DNA from: Hydrogenophaga sp. IBVHS2
GTDB lineage: Bacteria > Pseudomonadota > Gammaproteobacteria > Burkholderiales > Burkholderiaceae_C
Length of the DNA: 64,000 nt
Direction: 5' to 3'
Assembly: GCF_002127215.1 (NCBI RefSeq)
Contig: NZ_NFUT01000006.1
Coordinates: forward strand, 62,001 to 126,000
This document shows, piece by piece, positions 17,884 through 27,587 of this stretch. Position 1 is the stretch's first letter, and every line of letters begins with the position of its first letter. The translations under genes and the position numbers were made by a program. Under the pieces are notes generated by a model. The model made no database searches. It was not told the origin of the DNA and was given only the letters and a program-made list of their open reading frames with translations.

Positions 17884-20019
17884 ATGAGCGTATCCACCGA
17901 AGGTCTCCAGCTGCGCACCGGCTCCCGGTGGGTCAGCGACATGGTCGAGCTGCTGTCCTCGATGCGGTTCGCCATTTCACTGCTCACGGTGATCTGCATC
18001 GCCTCGGTCATCGGCACGGTGGTCAAGCAGCACGAGCCCTTCAACAACTACGTCAACCAGTTCGGTCCTTTCTGGGCCGAGGTGTTCGCCAGCGCCCAGC
18101 TGTTCTCGGTCTACAGCGCCTGGTGGTTCCTGCTGATCCTGGCCTTTCTGGTGATCAGCACCAGCCTGTGCATCGCCCGCAACACGCCCAAGATCCTGGT
18201 CGACCTGAAGTCGCACAAGGAAAACATCCGGGAGCAAAGCCTCAAGGCGTTTGCGCACAAGGCCGAGGCGTCGCTCGCCGAATCCCCGGAATCGGCGGCG
18301 CGGCGCATCGGTCAGACCCTGGTGGGTTCGGGCTGGAAGGTGAAGCTGCAGTCCCGCGACACCCCGCAGGGCACCGGCTGGATGGTGGCGGCCAAGGCCG
18401 GTGCGGCCAACAAGCTGGGCTACATCGCCGCCCACAGCGCCATCGTGCTGATCTGTGTGGGCGGCCTGCTCGATGGTGATCTGATGGTCCGTGCCCAGAC
18501 CTGGTTCAACGGCAAGCAGCCGTTCCAGGGCGGCGGGCTGATCGCCGATGTGCCCGAACAGCACCGGCTGTCCTCCAGCAACCCGACCTTCCGCGGCAAC
18601 CTGCTGGTGACCGAAGGCACCGCCTCGAGCACCGCCATCCTGGCCCAGCCCCAGGGCGTCCTGCTGCAGGAGCTGCCCTTCTCGGTGGAACTCAAGAAAT
18701 TCATCGTCGAGTATTACGACACCGGCATGCCCCGCCTGTTTGCCAGCGAGATCGTCATCCACGACAAGGAAACCGGCGAGAAGAAGGAAGCCCGTGTCGA
18801 GGTGAACCACCCTGCCAACCACCGCGGCATCAACATCTACCAGTCCAGCTTCGATGACGGCGGCTCCCGCGTGAAGCTGCAGGCGGTGCCGCTCACCCGG
18901 CCCACCCGTCCCTTCGAGGTCGAAGGCACCATCGGCAGCTCCACGGCGCTGAGCAACGGCGATCAGCAGCTCACCCTGGAGTACACCGCGCTGCGGGTGA
19001 TCAACGTCGAGAACTTTGCCAACGCCGGCGTTGCAGACGGCAGCCAGACCGACGTGCGCAAGGTCGACCTGCGGCACTCCATCGAAAGCCGCCTGGGTGC
19101 CGGCAACAAGACGGTGACCGAGAAGCATCTGCGCAACGTCGGCCCGAGCATCACCTACAAGCTGCGCGACGCTGCCGGTCAGGCGGTGGAGTACCACAAC
19201 TACATGCTGCCGGTGGAGCTCGATGGCCAGCGGGTCTTCCTGCTCGGCCTGCGTGAGACCCCGCAGGAGCCGTTCCGCTACCTGCGCGTGCCGGCCGATG
19301 CCGACGACAGCATGGACGCCTTCGTGCGCCTGCGCGGGGCGCTCGATGACCCCGAGATGCGCCGTGCCGCGGTGCGTCGTTATGCGGAGTCGTCGGTGGA
19401 GCCGGGGCGTCCCGACCTGGCCGAGGCCCTGGTGGCGTCGGCCACCCGCGCGCTCGACCTGTTCGCCGGCGCCGAGCCGGTGCCGGCCACCGACAGCCGT
19501 CCGGAGGTGGTGGGCGGTCTGCAGGCCATCTCGGCCTTCCTGGAATCCAACGTGCCGGGCAACGACCGCGAGCGCGCGAGCGATGTGCTGGTGCGCATCC
19601 TCAACGGCACGCTGTTCGAGCTCTACCAGCTGAGCCGCGAGAAGGCCGGTCTTCCGCGGTCCGCGCAGGACGAATCCACCCGCCGCTTCATGACCCAGGC
19701 CGTCATCAGCCTGAGCGACACCTTCTTCTACCCGGCGCCCATGACGTTCCAGCTCAAGGATTTCACCCATCTGCAGGCCAGCGTCTTCCAGGTGGCCCGG
19801 GCCCCGGGCCAGAACATCGTCTACCTGGGCTGCCTGTTGCTCATCATCGGGATCTTCGCCATGCTGTACGTGCGTGACCGCCGCATCTGGGTGTGGCTGA
19901 GCCCCAGCGGCGAGAACCGGTCCGAGGCCCGCATGGCCCTGTCGTCCAACCGCAAGACCATGGACGGCGATCGCGAATTCGACCAACTTCAGTCCCAGTT
20001 GCTCAAGGTGACCCCATGA
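17884..20019 (+). CDS. resB: Cytochrome c biogenesis protein ResB (Ccs1)
   Basis: A System II cytochrome c maturation protein of 711 residues. It has three N-terminal membrane segments within about 1-230 (the first in SMRFAISLLTVICIASVIGTVV), a large periplasmic domain, and a fourth membrane segment near 640-660 (IVYLGCLLLIIGIFAMLYV). With CcsB it carries heme across the membrane and ligates it to apocytochromes. It overlaps ccsB by 4 bp. Length fits betaproteobacterial ResB proteins, which carry a longer periplasmic region than Gram-positive ones. It lies directly behind a diheme cytochrome gene. Confidence 0.95.
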   Translation: MSVSTEGLQLRTGSRWVSDMVELLSSMRFAISLLTVICIASVIGTVVKQHEPFNNYVNQFGPFWAEVFASAQLFSVYSAWWFLLILAFLVISTSLCIARNTPKILVDLKSHKENIREQSLKAFAHKAEASLAESPESAARRIGQTLVGSGWKVKLQSRDTPQGTGWMVAAKAGAANKLGYIAAHSAIVLICVGGLLDGDLMVRAQTWFNGKQPFQGGGLIADVPEQHRLSSSNPTFRGNLLVTEGTASSTAILAQPQGVLLQELPFSVELKKFIVEYYDTGMPRLFASEIVIHDKETGEKKEARVEVNHPANHRGINIYQSSFDDGGSRVKLQAVPLTRPTRPFEVEGTIGSSTALSNGDQQLTLEYTALRVINVENFANAGVADGSQTDVRKVDLRHSIESRLGAGNKTVTEKHLRNVGPSITYKLRDAAGQAVEYHNYMLPVELDGQRVFLLGLRETPQEPFRYLRVPADADDSMDAFVRLRGALDDPEMRRAAVRRYAESSVEPGRPDLAEALVASATRALDLFAGAEPVPATDSRPEVVGGLQAISAFLESNVPGNDRERASDVLVRILNGTLFELYQLSREKAGLPRSAQDESTRRFMTQAVISLSDTFFYPAPMTFQLKDFTHLQASVFQVARAPGQNIVYLGCLLLIIGIFAMLYVRDRRIWVWLSPSGENRSEARMALSSNRKTMDGDREFDQLQSQLLKVTP

Positions 20020-21374
20020 ATACCGCCACCCAGACCATCGAGCTCAAGAAAGACGGCACTGCCCAGGGCGTGCAGCCCAATTACTTCGCGCGACGCGACC
20101 TGTGGGACTGGCTCTTTGCCGCCCTGATGGTGGCGGGTGCGGCATGGGCCTTCGCCCAGTACCACACCGCCATGAACGTCTACGAGCAGTGGATCCTGGC
20201 CGGCACCGTGCCGTCGGTGATCTGGCTGGGCTGGTTCTGGCGCCCGGTGCGGGCCCTGACCGTGACGGTCGGCTTCTTCTCCCTGCTCGCCATCTGGCTG
20301 TACCAGACGCCGGCCGGCGCCGATCTGGCCCGGGCCGATCAGGTGTTCATGCTGAAGTACTTCATCTCCAGCCAGTCGGCCATCCTGTGGATGAGCCTGC
20401 TGTTCTTCATGAGCACGGCTTTCTACTGGATCGGGCTTTTCACCCGCGCCGGCAGCGCGTTCGAGGTGCTGGGCTCGCGCCTGGCCTGGGCAGCCGTCAC
20501 GCTGGCGCTGATCGGCACCATGGTGCGCTGGTACGAGAGCCACCAGATCGGCCCCGGCATCGGCCACATCCCGGTGAGCAACCTCTACGAGGTGTTCGTC
20601 CTGTTCTGCTGGATGACGGCCGCCTTCTATCTGTACTACGAAGACCAGTACCAGACCCGCAGCATGGGCGCGTTCTCGATGCTCATCGTCAGCGCGGCGG
20701 TCGGCTTCCTGCTCTGGTACACCGTCGTGCGCGAGGCCCATGCCATCCAGCCGCTGGTGCCGGCGCTGCAGAGCTGGTGGATGAAGGTGCATGTGCCAGC
20801 CAACTTCATCGGTTACGGCACCTTCGCGATCGCCGCCATGCTGGCCTTTGCCTACCTGATCAAGCAGTCCGCCGGCGAGACCCGCTGGTACAAGCTGGCG
20901 CCGCTGTGGCTGCTGGGCGTGGTGCTGTGCTTCGAGCCCATCGTGTTCCGCCAGGGCGCGCAGGACCAGGGCGGCAGCTACTGGTTCGTGTACTTCGGCA
21001 TCTCGGCCCTGATCGTGGGCGCCATCATCGGTGGCCGGCGTCGCATTGCCGAGCGCCTGCCCAGCTTCGAGGTGCTCGACGACGTGATGTACAAGGCCAT
21101 CGCTGTGGGCTTCGCCTTCTTCACCATTGCCACCGTGCTGGGTGCGCTGTGGGCGGCTGAAGCCTGGGGCGGCTACTGGAGCTGGGACCCGAAGGAAACC
21201 TGGGCCCTGATCGTCTGGCTGAACTACGCCGCCTGGCTGCACATGCGCCTCATGAAGGGCCTGCGCGGCACCGTGGCCGCCTGGTGGGCGCTGGTGGGTC
21301 TGGCCATCACCACGTTCGCCTTCCTGGGCGTCAACATGTTCCTCTCCGGACTGCACAGCTACGGGGAACTCTGA
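20016..21374 (+). CDS. ccsB: c-type cytochrome biogenesis protein CcsB/CcsA (heme-handling, WWD domain)
   Basis: A 452-residue polytopic membrane protein. The WWD signature is GGYWSWDPKETWALIVWL (about residues 385-402), the periplasmic heme-binding platform, with conserved histidines in flanking helices. It works with ResB in System II heme export and ligation. The start ATG 20016 overlaps the resB stop (ATGA). The frame is open further upstream inside resB, but those codons are a shadow. A strong terminator follows at 21437. Confidence 0.95.
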   Translation: MNTATQTIELKKDGTAQGVQPNYFARRDLWDWLFAALMVAGAAWAFAQYHTAMNVYEQWILAGTVPSVIWLGWFWRPVRALTVTVGFFSLLAIWLYQTPAGADLARADQVFMLKYFISSQSAILWMSLLFFMSTAFYWIGLFTRAGSAFEVLGSRLAWAAVTLALIGTMVRWYESHQIGPGIGHIPVSNLYEVFVLFCWMTAAFYLYYEDQYQTRSMGAFSMLIVSAAVGFLLWYTVVREAHAIQPLVPALQSWWMKVHVPANFIGYGTFAIAAMLAFAYLIKQSAGETRWYKLAPLWLLGVVLCFEPIVFRQGAQDQGGSYWFVYFGISALIVGAIIGGRRRIAERLPSFEVLDDVMYKAIAVGFAFFTIATVLGALWAAEAWGGYWSWDPKETWALIVWLNYAAWLHMRLMKGLRGTVAAWWALVGLAITTFAFLGVNMFLSGLHSYGEL

Positions 21375-21436
21375 CCCGGTCCGGCTTTTCTGCCGGAACT
21401 TTGCAAGAATCGCTGCGGTCCCACGACCAATCTGGA

Positions 21437-21470
21437 CAGCGGTGGCGGCATCCTCCGCCACCGCTGTTTT
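21437..21470 (+). terminator. Rho-independent terminator after ccsB
   Basis: A 12-bp perfect stem (CAGCGGTGGCGG 21437-21448, CCGCCACCGCTG 21455-21466) with a 6-nt loop is followed by TTTT. It closes resB-ccsB and sits 15 bp before the msrP start codon. Confidence 0.85.
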
Positions 21471-21485
21471 CACTCGAGGTTCGCA

Positions 21486-22478
<993 letters not shown>

Positions 22479-22489
22479 GCCGCGCGCCC

Positions 22490-23167
22490 ATGGCCACGGC
22501 CAGCCCGACGCTGCAACGCCCGCAGCCCAGCCTGCCCAACCGGGTGCTGCTGCACCCGGCGGCCAAGCCGGTGCTGGGGCTGCTGTGCCTGCTGCCCTTT
22601 GCCTGGCTGTTCTGGGCGGCCTGGCATGACCAGCTGGGCGCCAACCCGGCCGAGGCCTTGATCCGTTCCCTGGGCGACTGGACCTTGCGCTTTCTGGTGC
22701 TGGTGCTGCTGGTCACGCCGCTGCGCACCTGGGCCGGCTGGCCGGCGCTGGCGCGGATGCGGCGCATGCTGGGCCTGTTCGTGTTCTTCTATGCCAGCCT
22801 GCACCTGGTGGCCTACGCCTGGTTCGACATGGGCCTGGACCTGAGCGAGATCGTGCACGACACCGGACAACGCCGCTTCATCCTGGTGGGCATGGTGTCG
22901 TGGCTGCTGTTGCTGGCGCTGGCGGCCACCTCGTTCAACCGCGCCATCCGCTGGCTGGGTGCGGCCCGGTGGCAGGCGCTGCACCGCGCCGTGTACGTGG
23001 TGGCGGTGCTGGCCATCCTGCACTTCTTCTGGATGCGCGCCGGCAAGAACAACTTTGCCGAGGTGTGGGTGTATGCCGCCATCCTGGGCGGCCTGCTGGG
23101 CTGGCGTCTGTGGCGCCGTGTCGGGCGCCTCCGGCTTCAGTCCAGCGGGACTTCGGCCCGCAGTTGA
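22490..23167 (+). CDS. msrQ: MsrQ heme b-binding membrane subunit (YedZ)
   Basis: A 225-residue inner-membrane protein with about six helices of the ferric-reductase-like fold. Conserved histidines occur in YASLHLVAY and in ALHRAVYVV and AILHFFWM, which hold the heme. It passes electrons from the quinone pool or a flavin source to MsrP. Start ATG 22490 is 11 bp after msrP, so they are co-transcribed. The 3' end overlaps the convergent lysA gene by 31 bp. Confidence 0.95.
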   Translation: MATASPTLQRPQPSLPNRVLLHPAAKPVLGLLCLLPFAWLFWAAWHDQLGANPAEALIRSLGDWTLRFLVLVLLVTPLRTWAGWPALARMRRMLGLFVFFYASLHLVAYAWFDMGLDLSEIVHDTGQRRFILVGMVSWLLLLALAATSFNRAIRWLGAARWQALHRAVYVVAVLAILHFFWMRAGKNNFAEVWVYAAILGGLLGWRLWRRVGRLRLQSSGTSARS

Positions 23168-24402
23168 TCGGCCACGCTCTCGCGCTGGCGGATCACCCGC
23201 ACCCGATCGCCGTCCACCAGCACTTCGGCGGCCCGTCCCCGGGTGTTGTAGTTGCTGGCCATGCTCATGCAGTAGGCGCCGGCGGACAGCACCGCCAGCA
23301 CGTCGCCGGCCTGCACGTTCAGAGTGCGGTCGCGGCCGATCCAGTCACCGCTTTCGCACACCGGGCCCACCACGTCCCAGACCATGCCGTCGCCGCCGCG
23401 CGGCCGCACCGGCTCGATGCGGTGGAAGGCCTGGTACATGGCCGGTCGCGGCAGGTCGTTCATGGCCGCATCCACGATCAGGAAATTCTTCTGCTCGCCC
23501 GGCTTGAGGTAGAGCACTTCGGTCAGGCACACACCGGCATTGCCCACAAGCGAACGCCCCGGTTCGATCATGATCCGGCGCTGTCCGAACCCGCGCGCAT
23601 CCAGCCGGGCGAGCAGCTGGCTCCACAGATCGTCGGCGGCCGGCGGTGTGTCGCCGTTGTAGTCGATGCCCAGGCCACCCCCAAAGTCGATGTGGGGCAC
23701 GGGCACACCGGCTGCTTCGATGGCGGTCACCAGGTCCAGCACCCGGTCCATCGCATCCAGGTAGGGGCCTGACTGGGTGATCTGCGAACCGATGTGGCAA
23801 TCGATGCCCACCACCTGCAGCCCGGCACACGACGCAGCATGGCGGTAGGTCGCCACCACCTCTTCATGGGCAATGCCGAACTTGTTGCCCTTCAGGCCGG
23901 TGGAGATGTACGGGTGGGTCTTGGCGTCGACGTTGGGGTTGACGCGGATGCTCACCGGCGCGCGCCGGCCCAGGCTGCGCGCCACGTCGTCGAGCACGTC
24001 CAGCTCGGCGCGGCTCTCCACGTTGAAGCAGCCCACGCCGACCTCGATGGCCCGGCGCATCTCGGCGCGGGTCTTGCCCACACCGGAGAACACGATGCGT
24101 TCCGGCTGCACGCCGGCGGCAAGTGCCCGCTCGAGCTCGCCGCCCGACACGATGTCCAGGCCACAGCCGGCCCGCACCAGCGTCTGCAGGATGGCCAGCG
24201 ACGAGTTGGCCTTCATGGCGTAGCAGATCAGGTGGTCGCGACCGGCCAGTCCGCGCTGATAGGCCGACAGCGCCGCCAGCATGGCCGCGCGGCTGTAGGC
24301 GAACAGGGGAGTGCCGTGTTCGCGGGCCAGCCGCGACAGGGCCACGCCCTCCAGGTGGAGTTCACCGTTCTGGTGTGTCAGGAAGGCGGGGAGCTGGGAC
24401 AT
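23137..24402 (-). CDS. lysA: Diaminopimelate decarboxylase
   Basis: The last step of lysine synthesis: PLP-dependent decarboxylation of meso-diaminopimelate. The 421-residue fold-type III enzyme has the PLP lysine in YAMKANSS (about K64), HIGSQI, the phosphate-binding GGGLGIDY, and the C-terminal substrate region with CESGD and AGAYCMSMASNYN. It lies downstream of the small lipoprotein gene lptM, whose 3' end overlaps the lysA start by 41 bp. This pairing is common in proteobacteria. The 3' end overlaps msrQ by 31 bp. Confidence 0.97.
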   Translation of the reverse strand: MSQLPAFLTHQNGELHLEGVALSRLAREHGTPLFAYSRAAMLAALSAYQRGLAGRDHLICYAMKANSSLAILQTLVRAGCGLDIVSGGELERALAAGVQPERIVFSGVGKTRAEMRRAIEVGVGCFNVESRAELDVLDDVARSLGRRAPVSIRVNPNVDAKTHPYISTGLKGNKFGIAHEEVVATYRHAASCAGLQVVGIDCHIGSQITQSGPYLDAMDRVLDLVTAIEAAGVPVPHIDFGGGLGIDYNGDTPPAADDLWSQLLARLDARGFGQRRIMIEPGRSLVGNAGVCLTEVLYLKPGEQKNFLIVDAAMNDLPRPAMYQAFHRIEPVRPRGGDGMVWDVVGPVCESGDWIGRDRTLNVQAGDVLAVLSAGAYCMSMASNYNTRGRAAEVLVDGDRVRVIRQRESVADQLRAEVPLD

Positions 24403-24580
24403 TCTGGGCAGGGGAGGGGGCAGGCGTGGCCGCCGGGGGAGCGGTCACCGAAGACGGGGAGGGGAGGTACAGCGGGCCTTTCTGGCCGCATCCCCACAGG
24501 CCGCCGCAGGCCACAAGGCACAGAACCCCAAGGCGGGCGGGGCCATGGCTGCGGCCTAGAATGCGTTGGTACCCGAACAT
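24362..24580 (-). CDS. lptM: Small outer-membrane lipoprotein LptM (YifL family)
   Basis: A 72-residue lipoprotein with an N-terminal signal (about 1-30) and lipobox LWGC (Cys31). The lipidated cysteine is followed by the family-defining GQKGPLYLP. The rest is a proline/alanine/serine-rich tail. In E. coli LptM helps assemble the LptDE lipopolysaccharide translocon. Start is ATG 24580 (complement CAT 24578-24580), followed by MFGYQRILG. It is divergent from cyaY with only 12 bp between start codons, and its 3' end overlaps lysA by 41 bp. A TACAAT box lies exactly where it would give a leaderless transcript. Confidence 0.88.
   Translation of the reverse strand: MFGYQRILGRSHGPARLGVLCLVACGGLWGCGQKGPLYLPSPSSVTAPPAATPAPSPAQNVPAPRLPDTPER
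24557..24562 (+). promoter_or_regulatory. Candidate -10 box for cyaY
   Basis: TAGAAT lies 30 bp upstream of the cyaY ATG, inside the start of lptM on the other strand. No good -35 box is visible. Confidence 0.35.
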
Positions 24581-24586
24581 CCGCGC

Positions 24587-24592
24587 ATTGTA
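24587..24592 (-). promoter_or_regulatory. Candidate -10 box for lptM
   Basis: TACAAT on the minus strand (ATTGTA on plus) lies 6 bp before the lptM ATG. A start 7 bp downstream would fall on the A of that ATG, giving a leaderless mRNA. Confidence 0.4.
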
Positions 24593-24922
24593 ATGACCGA
24601 CACCGAATACCAGGACCGCGCCGAAGCGCTGCTCAAGGCCGTCGAACTGGCCTGTGACCGCCTGAACGACGACACCGACGCCGACATCGACAACCAGCGG
24701 GTGGGGGGCATGATCACGCTGACCTTCCGCAACCGCAGCCAGATCATCATCAATCTGCAGAAGCCGTTGCAGGAAGTGTGGCTGGCCGCCAAGGCCGGCG
24801 GCTTTCATTACCGCCACGACGGCACCGCCTGGATGGACACCAAGGGCCACGGCGAGTTCTTCGCCAACCTGACCCGCCATGCCAGCGAGCAGGCGGGTCA
24901 GCCGCTGTCGTTCAGTTCCTGA
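24593..24922 (+). CDS. cyaY: Iron donor protein CyaY (bacterial frataxin)
   Basis: A 109-residue frataxin-fold protein that binds iron and tunes IscS during Fe-S cluster assembly. Conserved features are the acidic first helix (DDTDADID), the strand [18 protein letters not shown] and the W-containing [14 protein letters not shown]. Start ATG 24593 matches family proteins (MTDTEYQ), and an upstream in-frame start is less likely because it runs into the lptM start region. Its stop overlaps the 3' end of mrcA on the opposite strand by 11 bp. Its position between lptM-lysA and PBP1A is typical for Burkholderiales. Confidence 0.97.
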   Translation: MTDTEYQDRAEALLKAVELACDRLNDDTDADIDNQRVGGMITLTFRNRSQIIINLQKPLQEVWLAAKAGGFHYRHDGTAWMDTKGHGEFFANLTRHASEQAGQPLSFSS

Positions 24923-27320
24923 ACAGATCGAGGATCGAACGGCGGTCTTCCACCGCCGGCGCCCGAGGCGCCTCGCCCGGCAATGCTTCGGTGCCGGTCT
25001 GGCCCGGCAGCGGGTCCTGCATGCCCAGGGACTGCACGCCCTTGCCCGGACCGTACTCTTCGTAGTACCACTCGCCGCCCACATTCACCACCCCGGGCGG
25101 CGGGTCGTACTGGGCCACCGGCACGTCCTTGAGCGCCGTCTGCATGTACTGGATCCAGATCGGCAGGCTCAGGCCACCACCGGTCTCGCGGCTGCCCAGG
25201 TTGCGGGGTGTGTCGTAACCCACCCATGCCGCGGCCACCACCGTGGGCTGGTAACCGACGAACCAGGCATCCACGGCGTCGTTGGTGGTGCCGGTCTTGC
25301 CGAAGAGGTCGGGTCGCTTCAGCGTGGCCTGGGCCCGAGCGGCCGTACCCGAGCGGGTGATTTCCTGCAGCAGGCTGTTCATGACGAAGGCATTGCGTGC
25401 ATCGATGACGCGCGGTGCACTGTCCAGCGTGGTCTGGGGCGCCTCGAACAGCACATGACCCCGGTAGTCGGCCACCTTGGTGATCAGCGTCGGGGTGATG
25501 CGGTAGCCGCCGTTGGCGAAGACCGCGTAGCCGGTGGCCATCTGCATCGGTGTCACCGAGCCGGCGCCCAGCGCCATGGTCAGGTAGGGGGGGTGGCGGG
25601 CTGGCTCGAAGCCGAATCGCGACACCCATTCCTGCGCGCTCTGGGTGCCCACCAGCTGCAGCACCCGGATGGACACCATGTTCTTGGACTTGGCCAAGGC
25701 CCTCCGCACCGACATGGGCCCATCGAACTGACCGTCGTAGTTCTTGGGTTCCCACGGTTTGCCGCCGGTCTGCTCTGCGCTGTAGAACAGGGGGGCATCG
25801 TTGACGACCGTCATGGGCGTCAGGCCTTTTTCCAAGGCGGCGGAGTAGATGAAGGGCTTGAAGCTCGATCCCGGCTGCCGCCAGGCCTGGGTCACGTGGT
25901 TGAACTTGCTTTTCTGGAAGTCGAAGCCGCCCACCAGCGCATGGATGCGCCCGTTGCGCGGATCCATGGCCACGAAGGCCGACTCGACCTCGGGCAGCTG
26001 GGTGATGCGCCAGTTCTTGTCGTCCACCTTGACCACGCGGATGACCGCGCCCGGGCGGATGCGGATGTTCGGGCCGGCCTTGTCCGACAGGCCCGACTGG
26101 GCCGGCTTGAGACCCTCCCCGGTGATCTCGAAGGGCTCGCCGTCCTGGCGAACCGCCACCACCTTGCGCGGGCTGGCCTCCAGCACCACGGCGGTCAGCA
26201 GATCGCCGTTGTCCGGTCGGTCCGACAGGGCGTCGTCGATGGCTGCGTCCCTCTCGGCCGGATCGGCCGGCAGCGTGATGAACAGCTCCGGACCCCGGTA
26301 GAACTGACGGCGCTCGTAATCCAGGATGCCGGCCCGCACCGCCTTGTAGGCCGCTTCCTGGGCAGCCGACTTGACCGTCGTGGTGACCACCAGGCCGCGC
26401 GTGTAGGCCTCTTCGCCGTACTGATCGACCATCGCCTGACGCACCATCTCGGCCACGTAGTCGGCCTGGATGCCGACCGACGTGGCGGGCGTCCTGAGCT
26501 TGAGCGGTTCGGCGCGGGCCTGCTCGGCCTGAGCTTCGGTGATGAAACCGTTCTCCACCATCCGGTCGATGATGTGAAGCTGGCGAGCCCGTGCCCGCTT
26601 GGGGTTGCGGATCGGGTTGTACGCCGAGGGTGCCTGCGGCAGCCCGGCCAGCATGGCCGCCTCGGCGATGCTGATGTCCTTGAGCGTCTTGCCGAAATAG
26701 GTCTGAGCCGCCGATTCGAATCCGTAAGACCGTTGTCCCAGGAAGATCTGGTTCATGTAGATCTCCAGGATCTGCTCCTTGGTCAGCAGGTGCTCCAGCT
26801 TGAACGTCAGCAGCACCTCATAGATCTTGCGGGTGTAGCTCTTCTCGGCCGACAGGTAGACGTTGCGGGCCACCTGCATGGTGATGGTGGATGCCCCCTG
26901 GCTCTTGGCCTGGCGCAGGTTGGCCAGCGCTGCGCGCAGCATGCCACGGTAGTCGACCCCGCTGTGTTCGAAGAAGCGGGCGTCCTCGATGGCCAGCACC
27001 GCGTTCTTCATCACGTCGGGGATGTCGTCGATGCGCATCAGATTGCGTCGCTCTTCCCCGAACTCGCCGATCAGGCGGCCATCGGCGCTCAGCACCCGCA
27101 GGGGCAGCTTGGGACGGTAGTCGGCCAGGCCCGTCACATCGGGCAAATTGGGGTAGGCGACTGCGAGGGCGATGCCCACCGCAATCAGCACGCACGCAAC
27201 ACCGGCTGCCGCCAGTCCGGCCAGACCCACCACCAAGCGTCCGATCAGGGCGACCGGACTCGACGGTGCAGATACTCGTTTCGAAGGAGAACGGGTGGGG
27301 GTACTGTCGTCAGCGGGCAT
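24912..27320 (-). CDS. mrcA: Penicillin-binding protein 1A (bifunctional peptidoglycan synthase)
   Basis: An 802-residue class A PBP. It has a cytoplasmic tail, one membrane helix (about 25-50), a GT51 glycosyltransferase domain (about 60-240, with [10 protein letters not shown] holding the catalytic Glu), a middle OB-like insert, and a transpeptidase domain with SxxK in GSSFKPF, SxN in KSKN and KTG in GKTGTT. It polymerises and cross-links peptidoglycan on the outer face of the inner membrane. It is divergent from the pilM operon; a TATAAT box at 27347-27352 (minus) would give a 20-nt leader. It overlaps cyaY by 11 bp at the 3' end. Confidence 0.97.
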   Translation of the reverse strand: MPADDSTPTRSPSKRVSAPSSPVALIGRLVVGLAGLAAAGVACVLIAVGIALAVAYPNLPDVTGLADYRPKLPLRVLSADGRLIGEFGEERRNLMRIDDIPDVMKNAVLAIEDARFFEHSGVDYRGMLRAALANLRQAKSQGASTITMQVARNVYLSAEKSYTRKIYEVLLTFKLEHLLTKEQILEIYMNQIFLGQRSYGFESAAQTYFGKTLKDISIAEAAMLAGLPQAPSAYNPIRNPKRARARQLHIIDRMVENGFITEAQAEQARAEPLKLRTPATSVGIQADYVAEMVRQAMVDQYGEEAYTRGLVVTTTVKSAAQEAAYKAVRAGILDYERRQFYRGPELFITLPADPAERDAAIDDALSDRPDNGDLLTAVVLEASPRKVVAVRQDGEPFEITGEGLKPAQSGLSDKAGPNIRIRPGAVIRVVKVDDKNWRITQLPEVESAFVAMDPRNGRIHALVGGFDFQKSKFNHVTQAWRQPGSSFKPFIYSAALEKGLTPMTVVNDAPLFYSAEQTGGKPWEPKNYDGQFDGPMSVRRALAKSKNMVSIRVLQLVGTQSAQEWVSRFGFEPARHPPYLTMALGAGSVTPMQMATGYAVFANGGYRITPTLITKVADYRGHVLFEAPQTTLDSAPRVIDARNAFVMNSLLQEITRSGTAARAQATLKRPDLFGKTGTTNDAVDAWFVGYQPTVVAAAWVGYDTPRNLGSRETGGGLSLPIWIQYMQTALKDVPVAQYDPPPGVVNVGGEWYYEEYGPGKGVQSLGMQDPLPGQTGTEALPGEAPRAPAVEDRRSILDLFRN

Positions 27321-27346
27321 GAAGGCGATCGTGTTGGCGGTTGCTC

Positions 27347-27352
27347 ATTATA
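27347..27352 (-). promoter_or_regulatory. -10 box of mrcA
   Basis: A perfect TATAAT on the minus strand (ATTATA on plus), 27 bp upstream of the mrcA start. The -35 is weak (a TGGACC-like hexamer at short spacing). Confidence 0.55.
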
Positions 27353-27463
27353 AAAACGCCCCCTTTCGGTCCACCCGACCTCCCGCCGGGAACTTGTGAA
27401 GGGATGTGAGGCGCATTCGCGAACCGGCTTGAGCGTGTTGCCACGGGACCTTGTCTCGTGTGA

Positions 27464-27499
27464 TTTTGACAACGTTTCCATTTGTGGTCTGTGTCAAAA
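27464..27499. repeat. Inverted repeat between mrcA and pilM
   Basis: TTTTGACA (27464-27471) and TGTCAAAA (27492-27499) are perfect 8-bp arms around a 20-bp spacer. Pairing extends towards GAT/ATC with a one-base bulge. Both arms contain TTGACA read inward, but neither has a -10 at promoter distance, so an operator is more likely than paired promoters. The surrounding 250 bp is clearly AT-richer than the window. Confidence 0.5.
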
Positions 27500-27503
27500 A
27501 TCT

Positions 27504-27532
27504 TTGCCGCTCAAAGGGCTTGCTGCTAGCAT
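27504..27532 (+). promoter_or_regulatory. Candidate sigma-70 promoter of the pilMNOPQ operon
   Basis: TTGCCG (27504-27509) and TAGCAT (27527-27532) are spaced by 17 bp, each 4 of 6 to consensus, 56 bp upstream of the chosen pilM start. It is the best pairing I see in this AT-rich spacer, just downstream of the inverted repeat. Confidence 0.4.
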
Positions 27533-27587
27533 TGAAGTGAATTCTTAAGTTTTGAACCAGCCTTGGCTTGATGTTTTGGGGGCCGCC

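Noticed and set aside
24879..27353. Long plus-strand open frame opposite mrcA
   Set aside because: Antisense shadow of PBP1A, whose glycosyltransferase and transpeptidase motifs are all on the other strand.
27466..27497. TTGACA on plus and TTGACA on minus as two facing promoters
   Set aside because: Neither has a -10-like hexamer at 16-18 bp; reported instead as an inverted repeat.
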